A model generated the notes under the pieces. It had not been told where the DNA came from. It saw nothing but the letters and a program-made list of their open reading frames with translations, and ran no database searches. DNA of 64,000 bases from Marinobacter sp. NP-4(2019) (GTDB taxonomy: Bacteria > Pseudomonadota > Gammaproteobacteria > Pseudomonadales > Oleiphilaceae): contig NZ_CP034142.1 in NCBI RefSeq assembly GCF_003994855.1, forward strand, positions 1,178,001 to 1,242,000, in the 5' to 3' direction. The stretch's first letter is position 1. Each line of letters starts with the position of its first letter. Shown one piece after another: positions 41,660 through 50,672 of this stretch. A program made the position numbers and the translations under genes.

Positions 41660-43879
41660 TTATCCTGCCCGGTTTCGCAAGTTGCCGACAACGGCATCCA
41701 GTGCCCGATCAATGAGGGCTCCCTGTTCCAGGACTGTCAGGCGCCCACGTCGCATCTCATGAGCCAGCTCGATACGACTTTTCTCGATAACCTTAAGCCC
41801 CATGCGATTGACGAACACAAAACAGTCCGCTTCCTCGATAATGGCTGACAGCTTGCAGCGGAAGCTGGCGCCATTGACCAGGTTGAACTCCACCCAGTTG
41901 CCGATTTCGATACTGTCGATCTGAGCCACATACTCGGCGACGGCTGCTTCTTCCAGCTCCTGTTGTCGCTCCACAGCGGTTTGTGGTGGTTTTTCCGGCT
42001 CGTGGGCATAGTCGTCAGCCAGATCCTGGCGGGCTTCCGCCTGTGCGTTAGCCCGAAAAGCCTCTGTCAGCTCGTGTTTGAGTTCGCCCATCATTTCGTC
42101 GAGCTTTGAGGAATTGTAGGAGACTTCCTCCAGTCCGGCGCGCAGTGACTTGATCAACCCCGGTACAACCCGAACCCACTGATCCCGTTCTTCGTCTTCC
42201 TGATGAGGGTGAAGGCACCAGATCAGGTCGTCCACCACCCGCACGGATTGAAGCCAGCGGTGCTCTACATCATCCCGAAGATAGGCCAGGAACATGACCC
42301 GGCTCCAGCCGTTGACCAGAATATTGCGAATCGAGTCCGGGAGGTGATAGCGGGCCACTTTCTCCTGAAGGACTCGGTCCACGGTTTCCTGAGCCTTCTG
42401 GGACTTGATGCGACCCCGTTCTGATTCGCGGGTTCTTTGCTCCACCAGGGAGGCCTTGCGGTTTTCCCTGGCAAGATACTGCTCAAACTCTTCATTAAGC
42501 CGCTCAAACAGCGACACATCACCATCAAACTCGTTCAGTATGTGCTGCACAATGCTGTGGATCTTGTCGTAGAGCTTGTCGCGGGTTTTTTCGTCGCTGT
42601 CGCTCCAGCCAATGCCAGCACGAGCCAGTGAGTTCAGCAGTCGACGTGCCGGGTGAGTTGCCTTGCTGAAGAAGCTTTTGTCCTTGATGACCACTTTCAG
42701 TATCGGGATCTGTAACCGGCTGATCAGTACCTGGATCGGTGCTGACAGGTTGTAGTCGTCCAGGATGAACTCAAAGAGCATGGAGACGAGGTTGATCAGA
42801 TCCTCATCCAGTTCATTCAATGCGGGCTTTTTGCCGTCTTCGCTGGCATTGCGCGCCAGCAGTTGTTCCACTACCTGCCGCAAATCCACTGTCAGCGGTT
42901 CTCCCGCGCTCAGGTTGTCGACGTTGGGAGGTGCCGGCTGTTGTGGGAGGGCGCTGAGTAACCCGATCAGCTCTGAGCCGCCGATGACATGAATGTTGGG
43001 GTCCGAGGTGCGCGGAGGGATGCCGGCATTGGCCCTCTGCAATGCCAGCATTTGCCGGATTTGCTCAAACACCGCGCTGTCACCGGCCTGGCCGGAATCC
43101 CGGGAGGGCTCGCTGGCTTCGCTCTCTGTGGAAGGTTGTTCAGCGGTCTCGCCCTGAGGCTTCTTGTGTTGCTGGCCTGTTTTGCCGTGATAACGGAAAT
43201 TGGGGATGATCCCTGCCTGAATCAGTATTCGGTTGGCTTCGTCCAGCAACATGCCAAGGTTGGACACGACATAGCGATCAAACTGTTTCAGGAGTATGAG
43301 GCGTTCGCGAATCTGAATGTCCAGGGCCTGTACGGCTTCGGTAAAGGCGCTGCACAGGTGTTCCGGAGCCATCGGGTTAACCGGAAACTCCTCGCTTGCG
43401 TCCGGATAGACCACGCTGAAACGGGTCTGGAGTTGAAGCAGGGGGCCCTGGAAATGTGCCTTGGCCTTGGTGATCATGGCATTGAGTGCGACCTGCTCTT
43501 CGAGGTCATCATTGCCCACCAGTGAAAGGCTGTCGGCAGAGGCTTGAGTGGCCTGGCCGCTTTCAGTAGTGACGTCGCCGGTACGGGGCGGGTTGGCAAA
43601 GTTCTGCGCAACGGCGTTCTGGAAATGCCGTTCCACGCCTTTGCGCTTGATGCGGATTTCGCGCATCGCCTCAAAATACCGGTTTTGCTCGTTATTGCTC
43701 CGGGCGTTGTTGGCCAGTTCGAACAACGAGTCATCGACCGCGTCAAAGGCACCCTGTAACAGATCCCCCAGTCCGGCAACAACGGTGTCACGGATCCTGG
43801 TTACCTCTGCCGGTACGGGGCGGGAGCTACCCGCCGCTCTATGCTCGCGGAGATAATGTATGCCGGACTGCTTATTCAT
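41660..43879 (-). CDS. DUF1631 family protein
   Basis: Large (739 aa) cytoplasmic, mostly helical and charged protein of the DUF1631 family (by recall). The C-terminal 90 residues (I-E-I-G-N-W-V-E-F-N-L-V-N-G-A-S-F-R-C-K-L-S-A-I) look like a small beta-barrel of PilZ-like character without a clear RxxxR motif. The middle has a linker rich in S, E and T (about 235-260). The function is unknown; related proteins occur near cyclic-di-GMP genes. ATG 43879 is preferred over the upstream in-frame start at 43903. Confidence 0.82.
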   Translation of the reverse strand: MNKQSGIHYLREHRAAGSSRPVPAEVTRIRDTVVAGLGDLLQGAFDAVDDSLFELANNARSNNEQNRYFEAMREIRIKRKGVERHFQNAVAQNFANPPRTGDVTTESGQATQASADSLSLVGNDDLEEQVALNAMITKAKAHFQGPLLQLQTRFSVVYPDASEEFPVNPMAPEHLCSAFTEAVQALDIQIRERLILLKQFDRYVVSNLGMLLDEANRILIQAGIIPNFRYHGKTGQQHKKPQGETAEQPSTESEASEPSRDSGQAGDSAVFEQIRQMLALQRANAGIPPRTSDPNIHVIGGSELIGLLSALPQQPAPPNVDNLSAGEPLTVDLRQVVEQLLARNASEDGKKPALNELDEDLINLVSMLFEFILDDYNLSAPIQVLISRLQIPILKVVIKDKSFFSKATHPARRLLNSLARAGIGWSDSDEKTRDKLYDKIHSIVQHILNEFDGDVSLFERLNEEFEQYLARENRKASLVEQRTRESERGRIKSQKAQETVDRVLQEKVARYHLPDSIRNILVNGWSRVMFLAYLRDDVEHRWLQSVRVVDDLIWCLHPHQEDEERDQWVRVVPGLIKSLRAGLEEVSYNSSKLDEMMGELKHELTEAFRANAQAEARQDLADDYAHEPEKPPQTAVERQQELEEAAVAEYVAQIDSIEIGNWVEFNLVNGASFRCKLSAIIEEADCFVFVNRMGLKVIEKSRIELAHEMRRGRLTVLEQGALIDRALDAVVGNLRNRAG

Positions 43880-44019
43880 GGCCGACTCCTGTTTGCGCCT
43901 CAACCGGATACATGACCGAGCTTAATAATTTAGTTTCTCTTTATCGGTTAAATCTACCGCATTTTTGCGGGTCATAACATGGCTAAATGATAACAGGCAC
44001 ACGTTGACAAAAATATGTT

Positions 44020-44040
44020 GGGGCACCCGTAGGGTGCCCC
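44020..44040 (-). terminator. Terminator-like hairpin after the Yip1 gene
   Basis: GGGGCACCC (44020-44028) pairs perfectly with GGGTGCCCC (44032-44040) around GTA. On the minus strand it is followed by AACATATTTTTG, an imperfect U tract, 40 bp beyond the Yip1 stop. Confidence 0.7.
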
Positions 44041-44079
44041 CGATTCCAAGGTCTTCAATTGTGCATTGTGCTACCGGTC

Positions 44080-44682
44080 CTAGTGGACGTATACCGGTCC
44101 AATGCCAACACTCCAGATCACCACACTGATTGCGAGCAGAGCCACCAGCATGACCAGTCCGACGGTCAATACCGAGGATGCAAACATGAAGCCCCTGTCC
44201 TCCGGAATCTTCATCAGGATCGGGAGGCCTTCATAAAGTAGATAGACAGCGTACGCCACGGCTACCAGTCCGACGGCCATGTTCACCCATATATTGGGAT
44301 AGGCGGCAAATACACCCAGCAGGAACATCGGGGTCGCCGTGTAGGCGGCCAGGGTCACACCACGGGGAGTGCGATCCTTGACTTCGTAGGTGGCGGCAAA
44401 GAAATCAATGAACTTGCCGAGTACATAGATGCCCGCCAGCATGGCTGCGTAAAACAGGGCTGACAGTTGCAGGCCGCTGGTAACCGTCAAGCGGGTAATG
44501 GCACCGTCTCCAATTTGCCACCCGACCTGGGTGGTGCCGACAAAGCCGGCGATAGCAGGGATCAGGGCCAGAATGAGGATGTGGCCGATGTACAGTTTGC
44601 TAACGGATTCAGAATCCCGGCGAATGGCTTCCCATTCACGGTCGGGGTGGGTGAGCAGGCCAACGGTATGTGTCAGGCTCAT
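44080..44682 (-). CDS. Yip1-family inner-membrane protein
   Basis: 200-aa integral membrane protein with five probable helices matching the Yip1/DUF1282 family (N-terminal L-L-T-H-P-D-R-E-W-E-A-I and several Gly/Pro-containing helices). Its function in bacteria is unknown. It is transcribed alone, with a hairpin downstream. Confidence 0.85.
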   Translation of the reverse strand: MSLTHTVGLLTHPDREWEAIRRDSESVSKLYIGHILILALIPAIAGFVGTTQVGWQIGDGAITRLTVTSGLQLSALFYAAMLAGIYVLGKFIDFFAATYEVKDRTPRGVTLAAYTATPMFLLGVFAAYPNIWVNMAVGLVAVAYAVYLLYEGLPILMKIPEDRGFMFASSVLTVGLVMLVALLAISVVIWSVGIGPVYVH

Positions 44683-44823
44683 GGACAGACTCCTAGTGAT
44701 TATTGTTATGCCGCACGCCTTTTCAGTCTTGGTGGAATGTGTGTGGCGGTCAAGGAGTCGGTTAAATTTTGATCTTCTAACCCCGTAGCAGCTATAACGG
44801 TATGATCTAAGGGGGGCGGGAGG

Positions 44824-46101
44824 TCAGAGCAGGGAGCGCTTCTTGCGACGGCCAGGATGGACAATAGCGGCTTTGACGACATTGTCCTTGATCTGCAGCA
44901 CCTCGATACGATGGCCGGCTACTTTCAGGCAAACATTGGTTTCGGGGATGTTTTCCAGGGTTTCCGTGATCAGGCCATTGAGGGTTTTCGGGCCGTCTGT
45001 GGGTATCTTCCAGCCCAGGGTTTTATTGATGGTTCTCAGAGCGGTAGCACCGTCAATAATAAAAGTACCGTTGTCCTGGGGAATGATGTCAGGGCTGGTC
45101 GCCGCGTAGTCGGTGGTGAACTCGCCGACAATCTCTTCAAGGATGTCCTCGAGCGTGGCCAGCCCCAGTACGTCGCCATATTCATCCACAACGATCCCGA
45201 AGCGACGTTTTCCTTTCTGGAAGTTGATCAACTGGGTATTTAGCGGTGTGCTCTCAGGAACAAAGTAGGGCTCCTGGCACAACTGCATGATCATGGCCTT
45301 GTTGATGTCCTCCTGGAGCAGTAATTTTGACGCGCTGCGAAGGTGCAGGACGCCCTGAATATTATTGATGTCACCTTTATAGACGGGGAGGCGGGTGTGC
45401 TGGCTGCTGCGCAACTGTCGCAGGATGGTGTCCAGTTCATCATCCAGGTCAATACCGACCACGTCATTCCGGGGCACCATGATGTCGTTTACGGTCACAT
45501 TTTCCAGGTCGAGGATGCCGACCAGCATGTCCTTGTGTTTGGCGGGGATAAGGGCGCCGGCTTCGTTCACCAGGGTGCGGAGCTCTTCCCGGCTCAGATG
45601 GTCATTGGCAGCATCCTCGGGCGAGATGCGCAGGATTTTCAGGATGGCGCCGGTAAACAGGTTGACTGCCCACACCAGTGGGTACAGGGTCTTGAGCAGT
45701 GGTCCAAGTACGTGGCTGGCGGGGAAGGCGATTTTCTCCGGGAACAGTGCGGCAAGCGTTTTCGGGGTCACCTCGGCAAAAATCAGGATGACCAGTGTCA
45801 GCAGAATGGTGGCAATGGCAATCCCGGCGTCGCCCCAGATACGAATAGCGATGACGGTGGCAATGGCCGATGCCAGGATGTTGACGAAGTTGTTCCCGAT
45901 GAGAATGACGCCGATTAGCTGATCGGTTCTCTGCAGGAGTCCCTGAGCGCGCTTGGCGCCTTTGTGGCCGGTTTTGGCCATATGCTTCAACCGGTAGCGG
46001 TTGAGTGACATCATGCCGGTTTCGGAGCTTGAAAAAAACGCCGACAGAACGATGAGTCCAACCAATACACTGAAGAGTACGGTGAGAGAGGTTTCATTCA
46101 T
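44824..46101 (-). CDS. CorC/HlyC-family protein with CNNM, CBS and transporter-associated domains
   Basis: 425-aa inner-membrane protein like E. coli YfjD. Residues 1-180 form the CNNM (DUF21) membrane domain (S-S-S-E-T-G-M-M-S-L-N-R, A-E-V-T-P-K-T). A CBS pair follows (about 205-330, V-N-D-I-M-V-P-R-N-D), then a CorC_HlyC domain (about 345-420). The family includes magnesium exporters (CNNM/CorC); hemolysin names are historical. It overlaps ypjD by ATGA at 46098-46101. Confidence 0.92.
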   Translation of the reverse strand: MNETSLTVLFSVLVGLIVLSAFFSSSETGMMSLNRYRLKHMAKTGHKGAKRAQGLLQRTDQLIGVILIGNNFVNILASAIATVIAIRIWGDAGIAIATILLTLVILIFAEVTPKTLAALFPEKIAFPASHVLGPLLKTLYPLVWAVNLFTGAILKILRISPEDAANDHLSREELRTLVNEAGALIPAKHKDMLVGILDLENVTVNDIMVPRNDVVGIDLDDELDTILRQLRSSQHTRLPVYKGDINNIQGVLHLRSASKLLLQEDINKAMIMQLCQEPYFVPESTPLNTQLINFQKGKRRFGIVVDEYGDVLGLATLEDILEEIVGEFTTDYAATSPDIIPQDNGTFIIDGATALRTINKTLGWKIPTDGPKTLNGLITETLENIPETNVCLKVAGHRIEVLQIKDNVVKAAIVHPGRRKKRSLL

Positions 46102-46898
46102 CGGTGGAATACCAGCTCAAGTGCAAACTTGCTGCCATAAAAGGCCAGCATTAATAGCGCGCAGCCCGCCAGAGTCCAGCGGCTGGCGGTGATGCCGCGC
46201 CACCCTTTGGTGTATCGGCCAATCAGCAGGGCCACAAACACCACCAGAGACAGCAGTGAGAAAAGGGTTTTATGGGCAAGATCCTGGGCAAACAGGTCTT
46301 TAACGAACAGGGCCCCGGTAATAATGGCCAGAATCAGCATGATCACTCCGGCCCAGACCATTTCAAACAGCAGGGACTCCATCGTCTGTAATGGCGGCAG
46401 GTTACGAACCAGCAGGCTGTTATAGTTTCGTTTGAGCTGGCGATTCTGGAAGTAAAGCAGTGTCGCCTGAATGGCGGCCAGGGTGAACAGGCTGTAGGCT
46501 GTCACTGACAGTGCGATGTGAGATAGCATGCCGTAGCTGTCTTCCGGTACCAGACGGGAAGGCGTATGGGTAATCAGTGACAGGATGATGGTAAGCCCGG
46601 CCAGGGGGTAGGCGCCCAGGAACAGGCTTTGAACCGGTTTGCGAAGGCTCAGCCCCAGCAGTAGAAAAACGATCAGCCAGGAAATCAGCACTGAGCTCTG
46701 GAAAAAACCGAAATCGAAACCATCTTCCTGGTGTACTGTCTGGCCAAGCAGTAAGCCGTGACTTGTCAGCGCCAATAGTCCAATCAGCATGGTGATGGCC
46801 GCATTGGTATGCACTCGCCCCCTGAAGCTGAGTGCTTGCAGGGCGGTACCAATGCTGTACAGAAAAAGAGAGGTGACCGCGAGAATCAGCGTTCCCAT
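46098..46898 (-). CDS. ypjD: Inner membrane protein YpjD, CcsA-like
   Basis: 266-aa protein with eight probable helices, related to CcsA/ResC cytochrome c assembly proteins (H-I-A-L-S-V-T-A-Y-S-L-F-T-L-A, with conserved His). Placement divergent from ffh and in front of a CorC-like gene is the same as in E. coli (ypjD-yfjD next to ffh). A role in cytochrome maturation is not shown for YpjD. Confidence 0.92.
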   Translation of the reverse strand: MGTLILAVTSLFLYSIGTALQALSFRGRVHTNAAITMLIGLLALTSHGLLLGQTVHQEDGFDFGFFQSSVLISWLIVFLLLGLSLRKPVQSLFLGAYPLAGLTIILSLITHTPSRLVPEDSYGMLSHIALSVTAYSLFTLAAIQATLLYFQNRQLKRNYNSLLVRNLPPLQTMESLLFEMVWAGVIMLILAIITGALFVKDLFAQDLAHKTLFSLLSLVVFVALLIGRYTKGWRGITASRWTLAGCALLMLAFYGSKFALELVFHR

Positions 46899-46927
46899 GA
46901 CTTCCTTTAACCACTGTCTGACTGGGG

Positions 46928-46949
46928 ATCGGTGCAGTTAATCACCGAT
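46928..46949. promoter_or_regulatory. Inverted repeat ATCGGTG / CACCGAT between ypjD and ffh
   Basis: 7-bp arms at 46928-46934 and 46943-46949, 8-bp centre, in the shared promoter region 29 bp from the ypjD start and upstream of the ffh -10. Possible operator or start of the ypjD leader. Confidence 0.3.
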
Positions 46950-46962
46950 TTGACCGGGCTGG

Positions 46963-46991
46963 TCGTTTCAGGGCGATAGTCTGGTTATAAT
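46963..46991 (+). promoter_or_regulatory. Promoter of ffh
   Basis: A consensus -10 TATAAT (46986-46991) has a weak -35 TCGTTT 17 bp upstream. It lies 87 bp before the ffh start. Confidence 0.55.
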
Positions 46992-47077
46992 GTCGCGATT
47001 ATGCAACAGGAATCAAGGAGCCGGGTTCCGGCTTTGTGGTTTGTGCACTCAATTTATCCGGGGTACGGAAGAGCAAC

Positions 47078-48466
47078 ATGTTTGAAAACCTCCAAGACCG
47101 ACTTTCCGGTAGCCTGCGCAAGATTTCCGGCCAGGCGCGGCTTACCGATGACAATATCAAGGATACGCTGCGCGAGGTGCGAATGGCGCTGCTGGAGGCG
47201 GACGTTGCCCTGCCGGTGGTCAAGGACTTCATCGAGGGTGTTCGCCAACGCGCCGTTGGCCAGGAAGTGCAGCGCAGTCTTACGCCGGGGCAGGTATTCG
47301 TAAAAGTCGTCCAGCAGGAGCTTGAGCGGGTCATGGGTGAGGGGAATGAGTCCCTTAACCTGTCGGTGCAACCGCCTGCGGTGATTATGATGGCAGGCTT
47401 GCAGGGGGCGGGTAAAACCACAACGGTTACCAAACTGTCCCGGCTGCTCAAGGAGCGCCAGAAAAAATCGGTGATGGTGGTCAGTGCAGACATCTACCGG
47501 CCAGCCGCCATTCGGCAGTTGGAAACCCTGGCGGGTGAAGTCGGGGTAGAGTTCTTCCCCAGTTCATCGGATCAGGATCCGGTGGACATTGCCGAGGGCG
47601 CGATTGCAGCGGCCCGGAAAAAGCATATTGATGTGGTGATCCTGGATACCGCCGGTCGTCTGCATGTGGATGAGCAGATGATGGGTGAAATCGGTCGCCT
47701 GCATAAGGCAGTCAACCCAGTAGAAACCCTGTTTGTGGTTGATGCCATGACGGGTCAGGACGCCGCCAATACCGCCAAGGCTTTCAATGATGCCCTGCCG
47801 CTGACCGGTGTGATACTGACCAAGACCGACGGTGATGCCCGGGGTGGTGCGGCGCTTTCCGTGCGTCATATTACTGGTAAGCCCATCAAGTTCCTTGGTG
47901 TCGGTGAGAAGTCCGATGCCCTGGAGCCCTTCTACCCGGATCGGGTGGCCTCGCGGATTCTGGGTATGGGGGATGTGCTTTCCCTTATAGAAGAAGCCGA
48001 GCGCAAGCTGGACCAGAAGAAGGCCCAGAAGCTGACCAAGAAGATCAAGAAGGGCAAAGGGTTCGACCTTGAGGACTTCCGTGATCAGTTGCAGCAGATG
48101 AAAAACATGGGCGGTGTTGCCGGGTTGATGGATAAGCTGCCCGGTATGGGGCAGATGGCACAGATGGCTCAGCAGCAGGTGAACGACAAGTCCATGGGGC
48201 AGATGGAGGCCATTATCTGCTCCATGACGCCGAAAGAGCGTCGTTACCCGGATGTCATCAACAACTCTCGCAAGCGCCGTATCGCGACGGGGTCCGGGAC
48301 CCAGATCCAGGATGTGAATCGCCTGCTCAAGCAGCACAAGCAGATGCAGAAAATGATGAAGAAGTTCGGTAAAAAAGGCGGTATGGCCAATATGATGCGA
48401 GGCCTTGGTGGTATGATGCCGCCGGGCGGAGGTGGCGGTGGCATGCCGCCATTTGGCCGTATGTAG
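47078..48466 (+). CDS. ffh: Signal recognition particle protein Ffh
   Basis: SRP54 GTPase that binds 4.5S RNA and delivers nascent inner-membrane proteins to FtsY. The 462-aa protein has an N domain, G domain with G-L-Q-G-A-G-K-T-T (107-115), D-T-A-G-R and T-K-T-D-G-D, and a Met-rich M domain (about 325-450, M-K-N-M-G-G, L-P-G-M-G-Q-M). The C-terminus is a Gly/Met-rich tail. ATG 47078 is chosen by family N-terminus (M-F-E-N-L-Q-D-R-L). Confidence 0.98.
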   Translation: MFENLQDRLSGSLRKISGQARLTDDNIKDTLREVRMALLEADVALPVVKDFIEGVRQRAVGQEVQRSLTPGQVFVKVVQQELERVMGEGNESLNLSVQPPAVIMMAGLQGAGKTTTVTKLSRLLKERQKKSVMVVSADIYRPAAIRQLETLAGEVGVEFFPSSSDQDPVDIAEGAIAAARKKHIDVVILDTAGRLHVDEQMMGEIGRLHKAVNPVETLFVVDAMTGQDAANTAKAFNDALPLTGVILTKTDGDARGGAALSVRHITGKPIKFLGVGEKSDALEPFYPDRVASRILGMGDVLSLIEEAERKLDQKKAQKLTKKIKKGKGFDLEDFRDQLQQMKNMGGVAGLMDKLPGMGQMAQMAQQQVNDKSMGQMEAIICSMTPKERRYPDVINNSRKRRIATGSGTQIQDVNRLLKQHKQMQKMMKKFGKKGGMANMMRGLGGMMPPGGGGGGMPPFGRM

Positions 48467-48507
48467 AAAGCCGTACACAGAAAACCGGGTTTCAAAGTGT
48501 TTCCCTG

Positions 48508-48536
48508 TTTTCATTGGCGCTTTTTTAGCATAGAAT
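48508..48536 (+). promoter_or_regulatory. Promoter of the rpsP operon
   Basis: TTTTCA (48508-48513), 17-bp spacer, TAGAAT (48531-48536), giving a leader of about 85-90 nt before rpsP. Confidence 0.5.
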
Positions 48537-48559
48537 AGCGCCCCTTTCGAGTATGGGTC

Positions 48560-48590
48560 TTCACGCCGGCCACTGTCTGGCGGGTGTGAA
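48560..48590 (+). other. Leader hairpin upstream of rpsP
   Basis: Arms 48560-48572 and 48578-48590 pair over 13 positions with one mismatch and one possible G-U, with a 5-nt loop, in the untranslated leader. No T run follows. It may influence translation or stability of the ribosomal transcript. Confidence 0.4.
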
Positions 48591-48629
48591 TCGTACAAAG
48601 TTCGTACAACAGAACAGGATATTGGTTAA

Positions 48630-48869
48630 ATGGTAACAATCCGTTTGGCTCGCGGCGGCTCCAAGAAGCGCCCGTTCTATCACCTGACAGTCACCGACAG
48701 CCGCAAATCCCGCGACGGTCGTTTTATTGAGCGTGTCGGCTTCTTCAACCCGGTTGCCCGTGGTCAGGAAGAGCGTCTGCGCGTTGATCGTGATCGTGTT
48801 GACTTCTGGCTGGGCCAGGGTGCTCAGGCCACCGATCGCGTTGCCCAGCTGCTGAAAGGCGCTGAGTAA
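48630..48869 (+). CDS. rpsP: 30S ribosomal protein S16
   Basis: 79-aa small-subunit protein with the family start M-V-T-I-R-L-A-R-G-G-S-K-K-R-P-F-Y and Y-H-L-T-V-T-D-S-R-x-x-R-D-G-R-F-I-E. First gene of the conserved rpsP-rimM-trmD-rplS operon. Confidence 0.98.
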   Translation: MVTIRLARGGSKKRPFYHLTVTDSRKSRDGRFIERVGFFNPVARGQEERLRVDRDRVDFWLGQGAQATDRVAQLLKGAE

Positions 48870-48896
48870 TTACGCTTTAATGCCGGGGTTGATGGC

Positions 48897-49424
48897 ATGA
48901 CGCAGCATTCGCAGGAAACTGTGATCGGCCGGATTACCTCGGTGTTTGGGGTCAAGGGATGGCTTAAGGTTTATTCCTATACGGACCCCAGGGAAGGAAT
49001 ACTGAACTACCGGGACTGGACTCTGGTCCTTAATGGAAAGCGTATTCCGGCCAGGCTTGAGGAAGGTCGCCGCCAAGGGCAGGGGATCGTCGTCAGGCTG
49101 AAAGGTATTAATGATCGTGATCTGGCGCACACTTACTGTGGTGCTGAGGTCAAGGTGCCGACTGCTGAGCTGCCGGCGCTTCCCGAGGGGGAGTACTACT
49201 GGCACCAGTTGGAAGGTCTTGAGGTGTTTACTGTTGAGGACGAATGCCTCGGTGCAGTGGACCACCTGATCGAGACAGGCTCCAATGACGTTCTGGTAGT
49301 GAAGTCCACTGGGGCTTCCATCGACCAGCGTGAACGGCTGATTCCCTATCTTCCGGACCAGGTGGTGCGAGAAGTGGATCTGGCCGCGAAACGTATGGTC
49401 GTAGACTGGGATCCGGAGTTCTGA
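48897..49424 (+). CDS. rimM: Ribosome maturation factor RimM
   Basis: 175-aa factor for 30S 3' domain assembly. The N-terminal RimM domain begins I-G-R-I-T-S-V-F-G-V-K-G-W-L-K-V-Y-S-Y-T-D, and the C-terminal PRC-barrel domain has Y-Y-W-H-Q-L-E-G-L-E-V and I-P-Y-L-P-D-Q-V-V. It follows rpsP by 27 bp and precedes trmD by 2 bp. Confidence 0.97.
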   Translation: MTQHSQETVIGRITSVFGVKGWLKVYSYTDPREGILNYRDWTLVLNGKRIPARLEEGRRQGQGIVVRLKGINDRDLAHTYCGAEVKVPTAELPALPEGEYYWHQLEGLEVFTVEDECLGAVDHLIETGSNDVLVVKSTGASIDQRERLIPYLPDQVVREVDLAAKRMVVDWDPEF

Positions 49425-49426
49425 GG

Positions 49427-50185
49427 GTGTGGATTGGCGCAGTCAGTCTGTTCCCGGAAATGTTTGATGCGGTAACGGATTATGGCATTACCGGCAGGGC
49501 AGTTCGTGATGGTCTTTTGACTTTCAGGAGCTGGAACCCGCGGGAATTTACCCATGATCGTCATCGCACGGTAGATGACCGGCCCTATGGTGGTGGTCCT
49601 GGCATGCTGATGAAAATACAGCCTCTGCGGGATGCGATCCATGCGGCCAGGGAATCGGCACCCGGCAAAGCCTGTGTTGTTTATCTCTCACCGCAGGGTG
49701 AGACGCTGAATCAATCTGTTGTTGAGTCCCTGGCGGCGGAAGAGCAATTGATTCTGGTGGCGGGCCGTTACGAAGGTGTCGATGAGCGCCTGATATCGGC
49801 GGAAGTCGATCGGGAAGTGTCGCTGGGGGATTTTGTCCTGTCTGGCGGCGAACTGGCAGCCATGGTTGTCATTGATGCGGTTACGCGCCTCATCCCCGGA
49901 GCGCTGGGTCATGCGCAGTCGGCAGAGCAGGATTCCTTTGCCGACGGTTTGCTGGATTGTCCGCACTACACCCGGCCCGAGGTATACGAAGGTCAGGCGG
50001 TGCCGGATGTTTTGTTAGGCGGTCACCATGATCAGATCCGGCGTTGGCGGCTCAAGCAGTCGCTGAGGCGAACCCGGGAGCGACGCCCCGACCTGCTGGA
50101 AAAGCGGGTACTGACGGACGAAGAGCGTGAGCTGCTGGAAGAGATTTTGAACGAACCGGGTGCCTCTGAATCATCAGGGCATTAA
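49427..50185 (+). CDS. trmD: tRNA (guanine-N1)-methyltransferase
   Basis: Methylates G37 next to the anticodon to prevent frameshifting. The 252-aa SPOUT enzyme has S-L-F-P-E-M-F, the D-D-R-P-Y-G-G-G-P-G-M motif, and the knot region A-G-R-Y-E-G-V-D-E-R followed by S-L-G-D-F-V-L-S-G-G-E. It starts with GTG at 49427, two bases after the rimM stop. Confidence 0.98.
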   Translation: MWIGAVSLFPEMFDAVTDYGITGRAVRDGLLTFRSWNPREFTHDRHRTVDDRPYGGGPGMLMKIQPLRDAIHAARESAPGKACVVYLSPQGETLNQSVVESLAAEEQLILVAGRYEGVDERLISAEVDREVSLGDFVLSGGELAAMVVIDAVTRLIPGALGHAQSAEQDSFADGLLDCPHYTRPEVYEGQAVPDVLLGGHHDQIRRWRLKQSLRRTRERRPDLLEKRVLTDEERELLEEILNEPGASESSGH

Positions 50186-50209
50186 AAGATTGGGTATCAG
50201 GAGCATACG

Positions 50210-50566
50210 ATGAGCGGCAAGAACAACATCATCAGTCAACTTGAAGCGGAACAGATGACCAAGGAAATCCCTGCGTTTGCGCCGGGTGACACCGTGGTTA
50301 TCCAGGTTCGCGTAACTGAAGGCAACCGTGAGCGTCTGCAGGCGTTCGAGGGTGTTGTTATCGGTAAACGCAACCGTGGCATGAACTCTTCCTTCACCGT
50401 TCGTAAGATTTCTTACGGTGTGGGCGTTGAGCGTACTTTCCAGACTCACTCCAAGCTGATCGACAGCATCAGCGTGAAGCGTCGCGGTGACGTACGTCAG
50501 GCCAAGCTTTACTACCTGCGCGACCTGTCTGGCAAGGCGGCTCGTATCAAGGAGAAGCTGGGCTGA
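50210..50566 (+). CDS. rplS: 50S ribosomal protein L19
   Basis: 118-aa large-subunit protein at the 30S-50S interface, with F-A-P-G-D-T-V-V-I-Q-V-R-V-T-E-G-x-R-E-R-L-Q-A-F-E-G-V-V-I and R-K-I-S-Y-G-V-G-V-E-R. A GGAG box precedes ATG 50210. Last gene of its operon, followed by an intrinsic terminator. Confidence 0.98.
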   Translation: MSGKNNIISQLEAEQMTKEIPAFAPGDTVVIQVRVTEGNRERLQAFEGVVIGKRNRGMNSSFTVRKISYGVGVERTFQTHSKLIDSISVKRRGDVRQAKLYYLRDLSGKAARIKEKLG

Positions 50567-50595
50567 TCAGCATTGCGCTGAACAGAGTGCTTCAG

Positions 50596-50622
50596 AAAAA
50601 GGCAGCCACGGGCTGCCTTTTT
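50596..50622 (+). terminator. Intrinsic terminator of the rpsP-rplS operon
   Basis: GGCAGCC (50601-50607), loop ACG, GGCTGCC (50611-50617), then five T residues, with five A residues before the stem. It lies 30 bp after the rplS stop. Confidence 0.93.
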
Positions 50623-50672
50623 CGTGTCTGGCTGTTATAAAAAGGGCCCTAACTCTTTGCCCGGAAACAACC

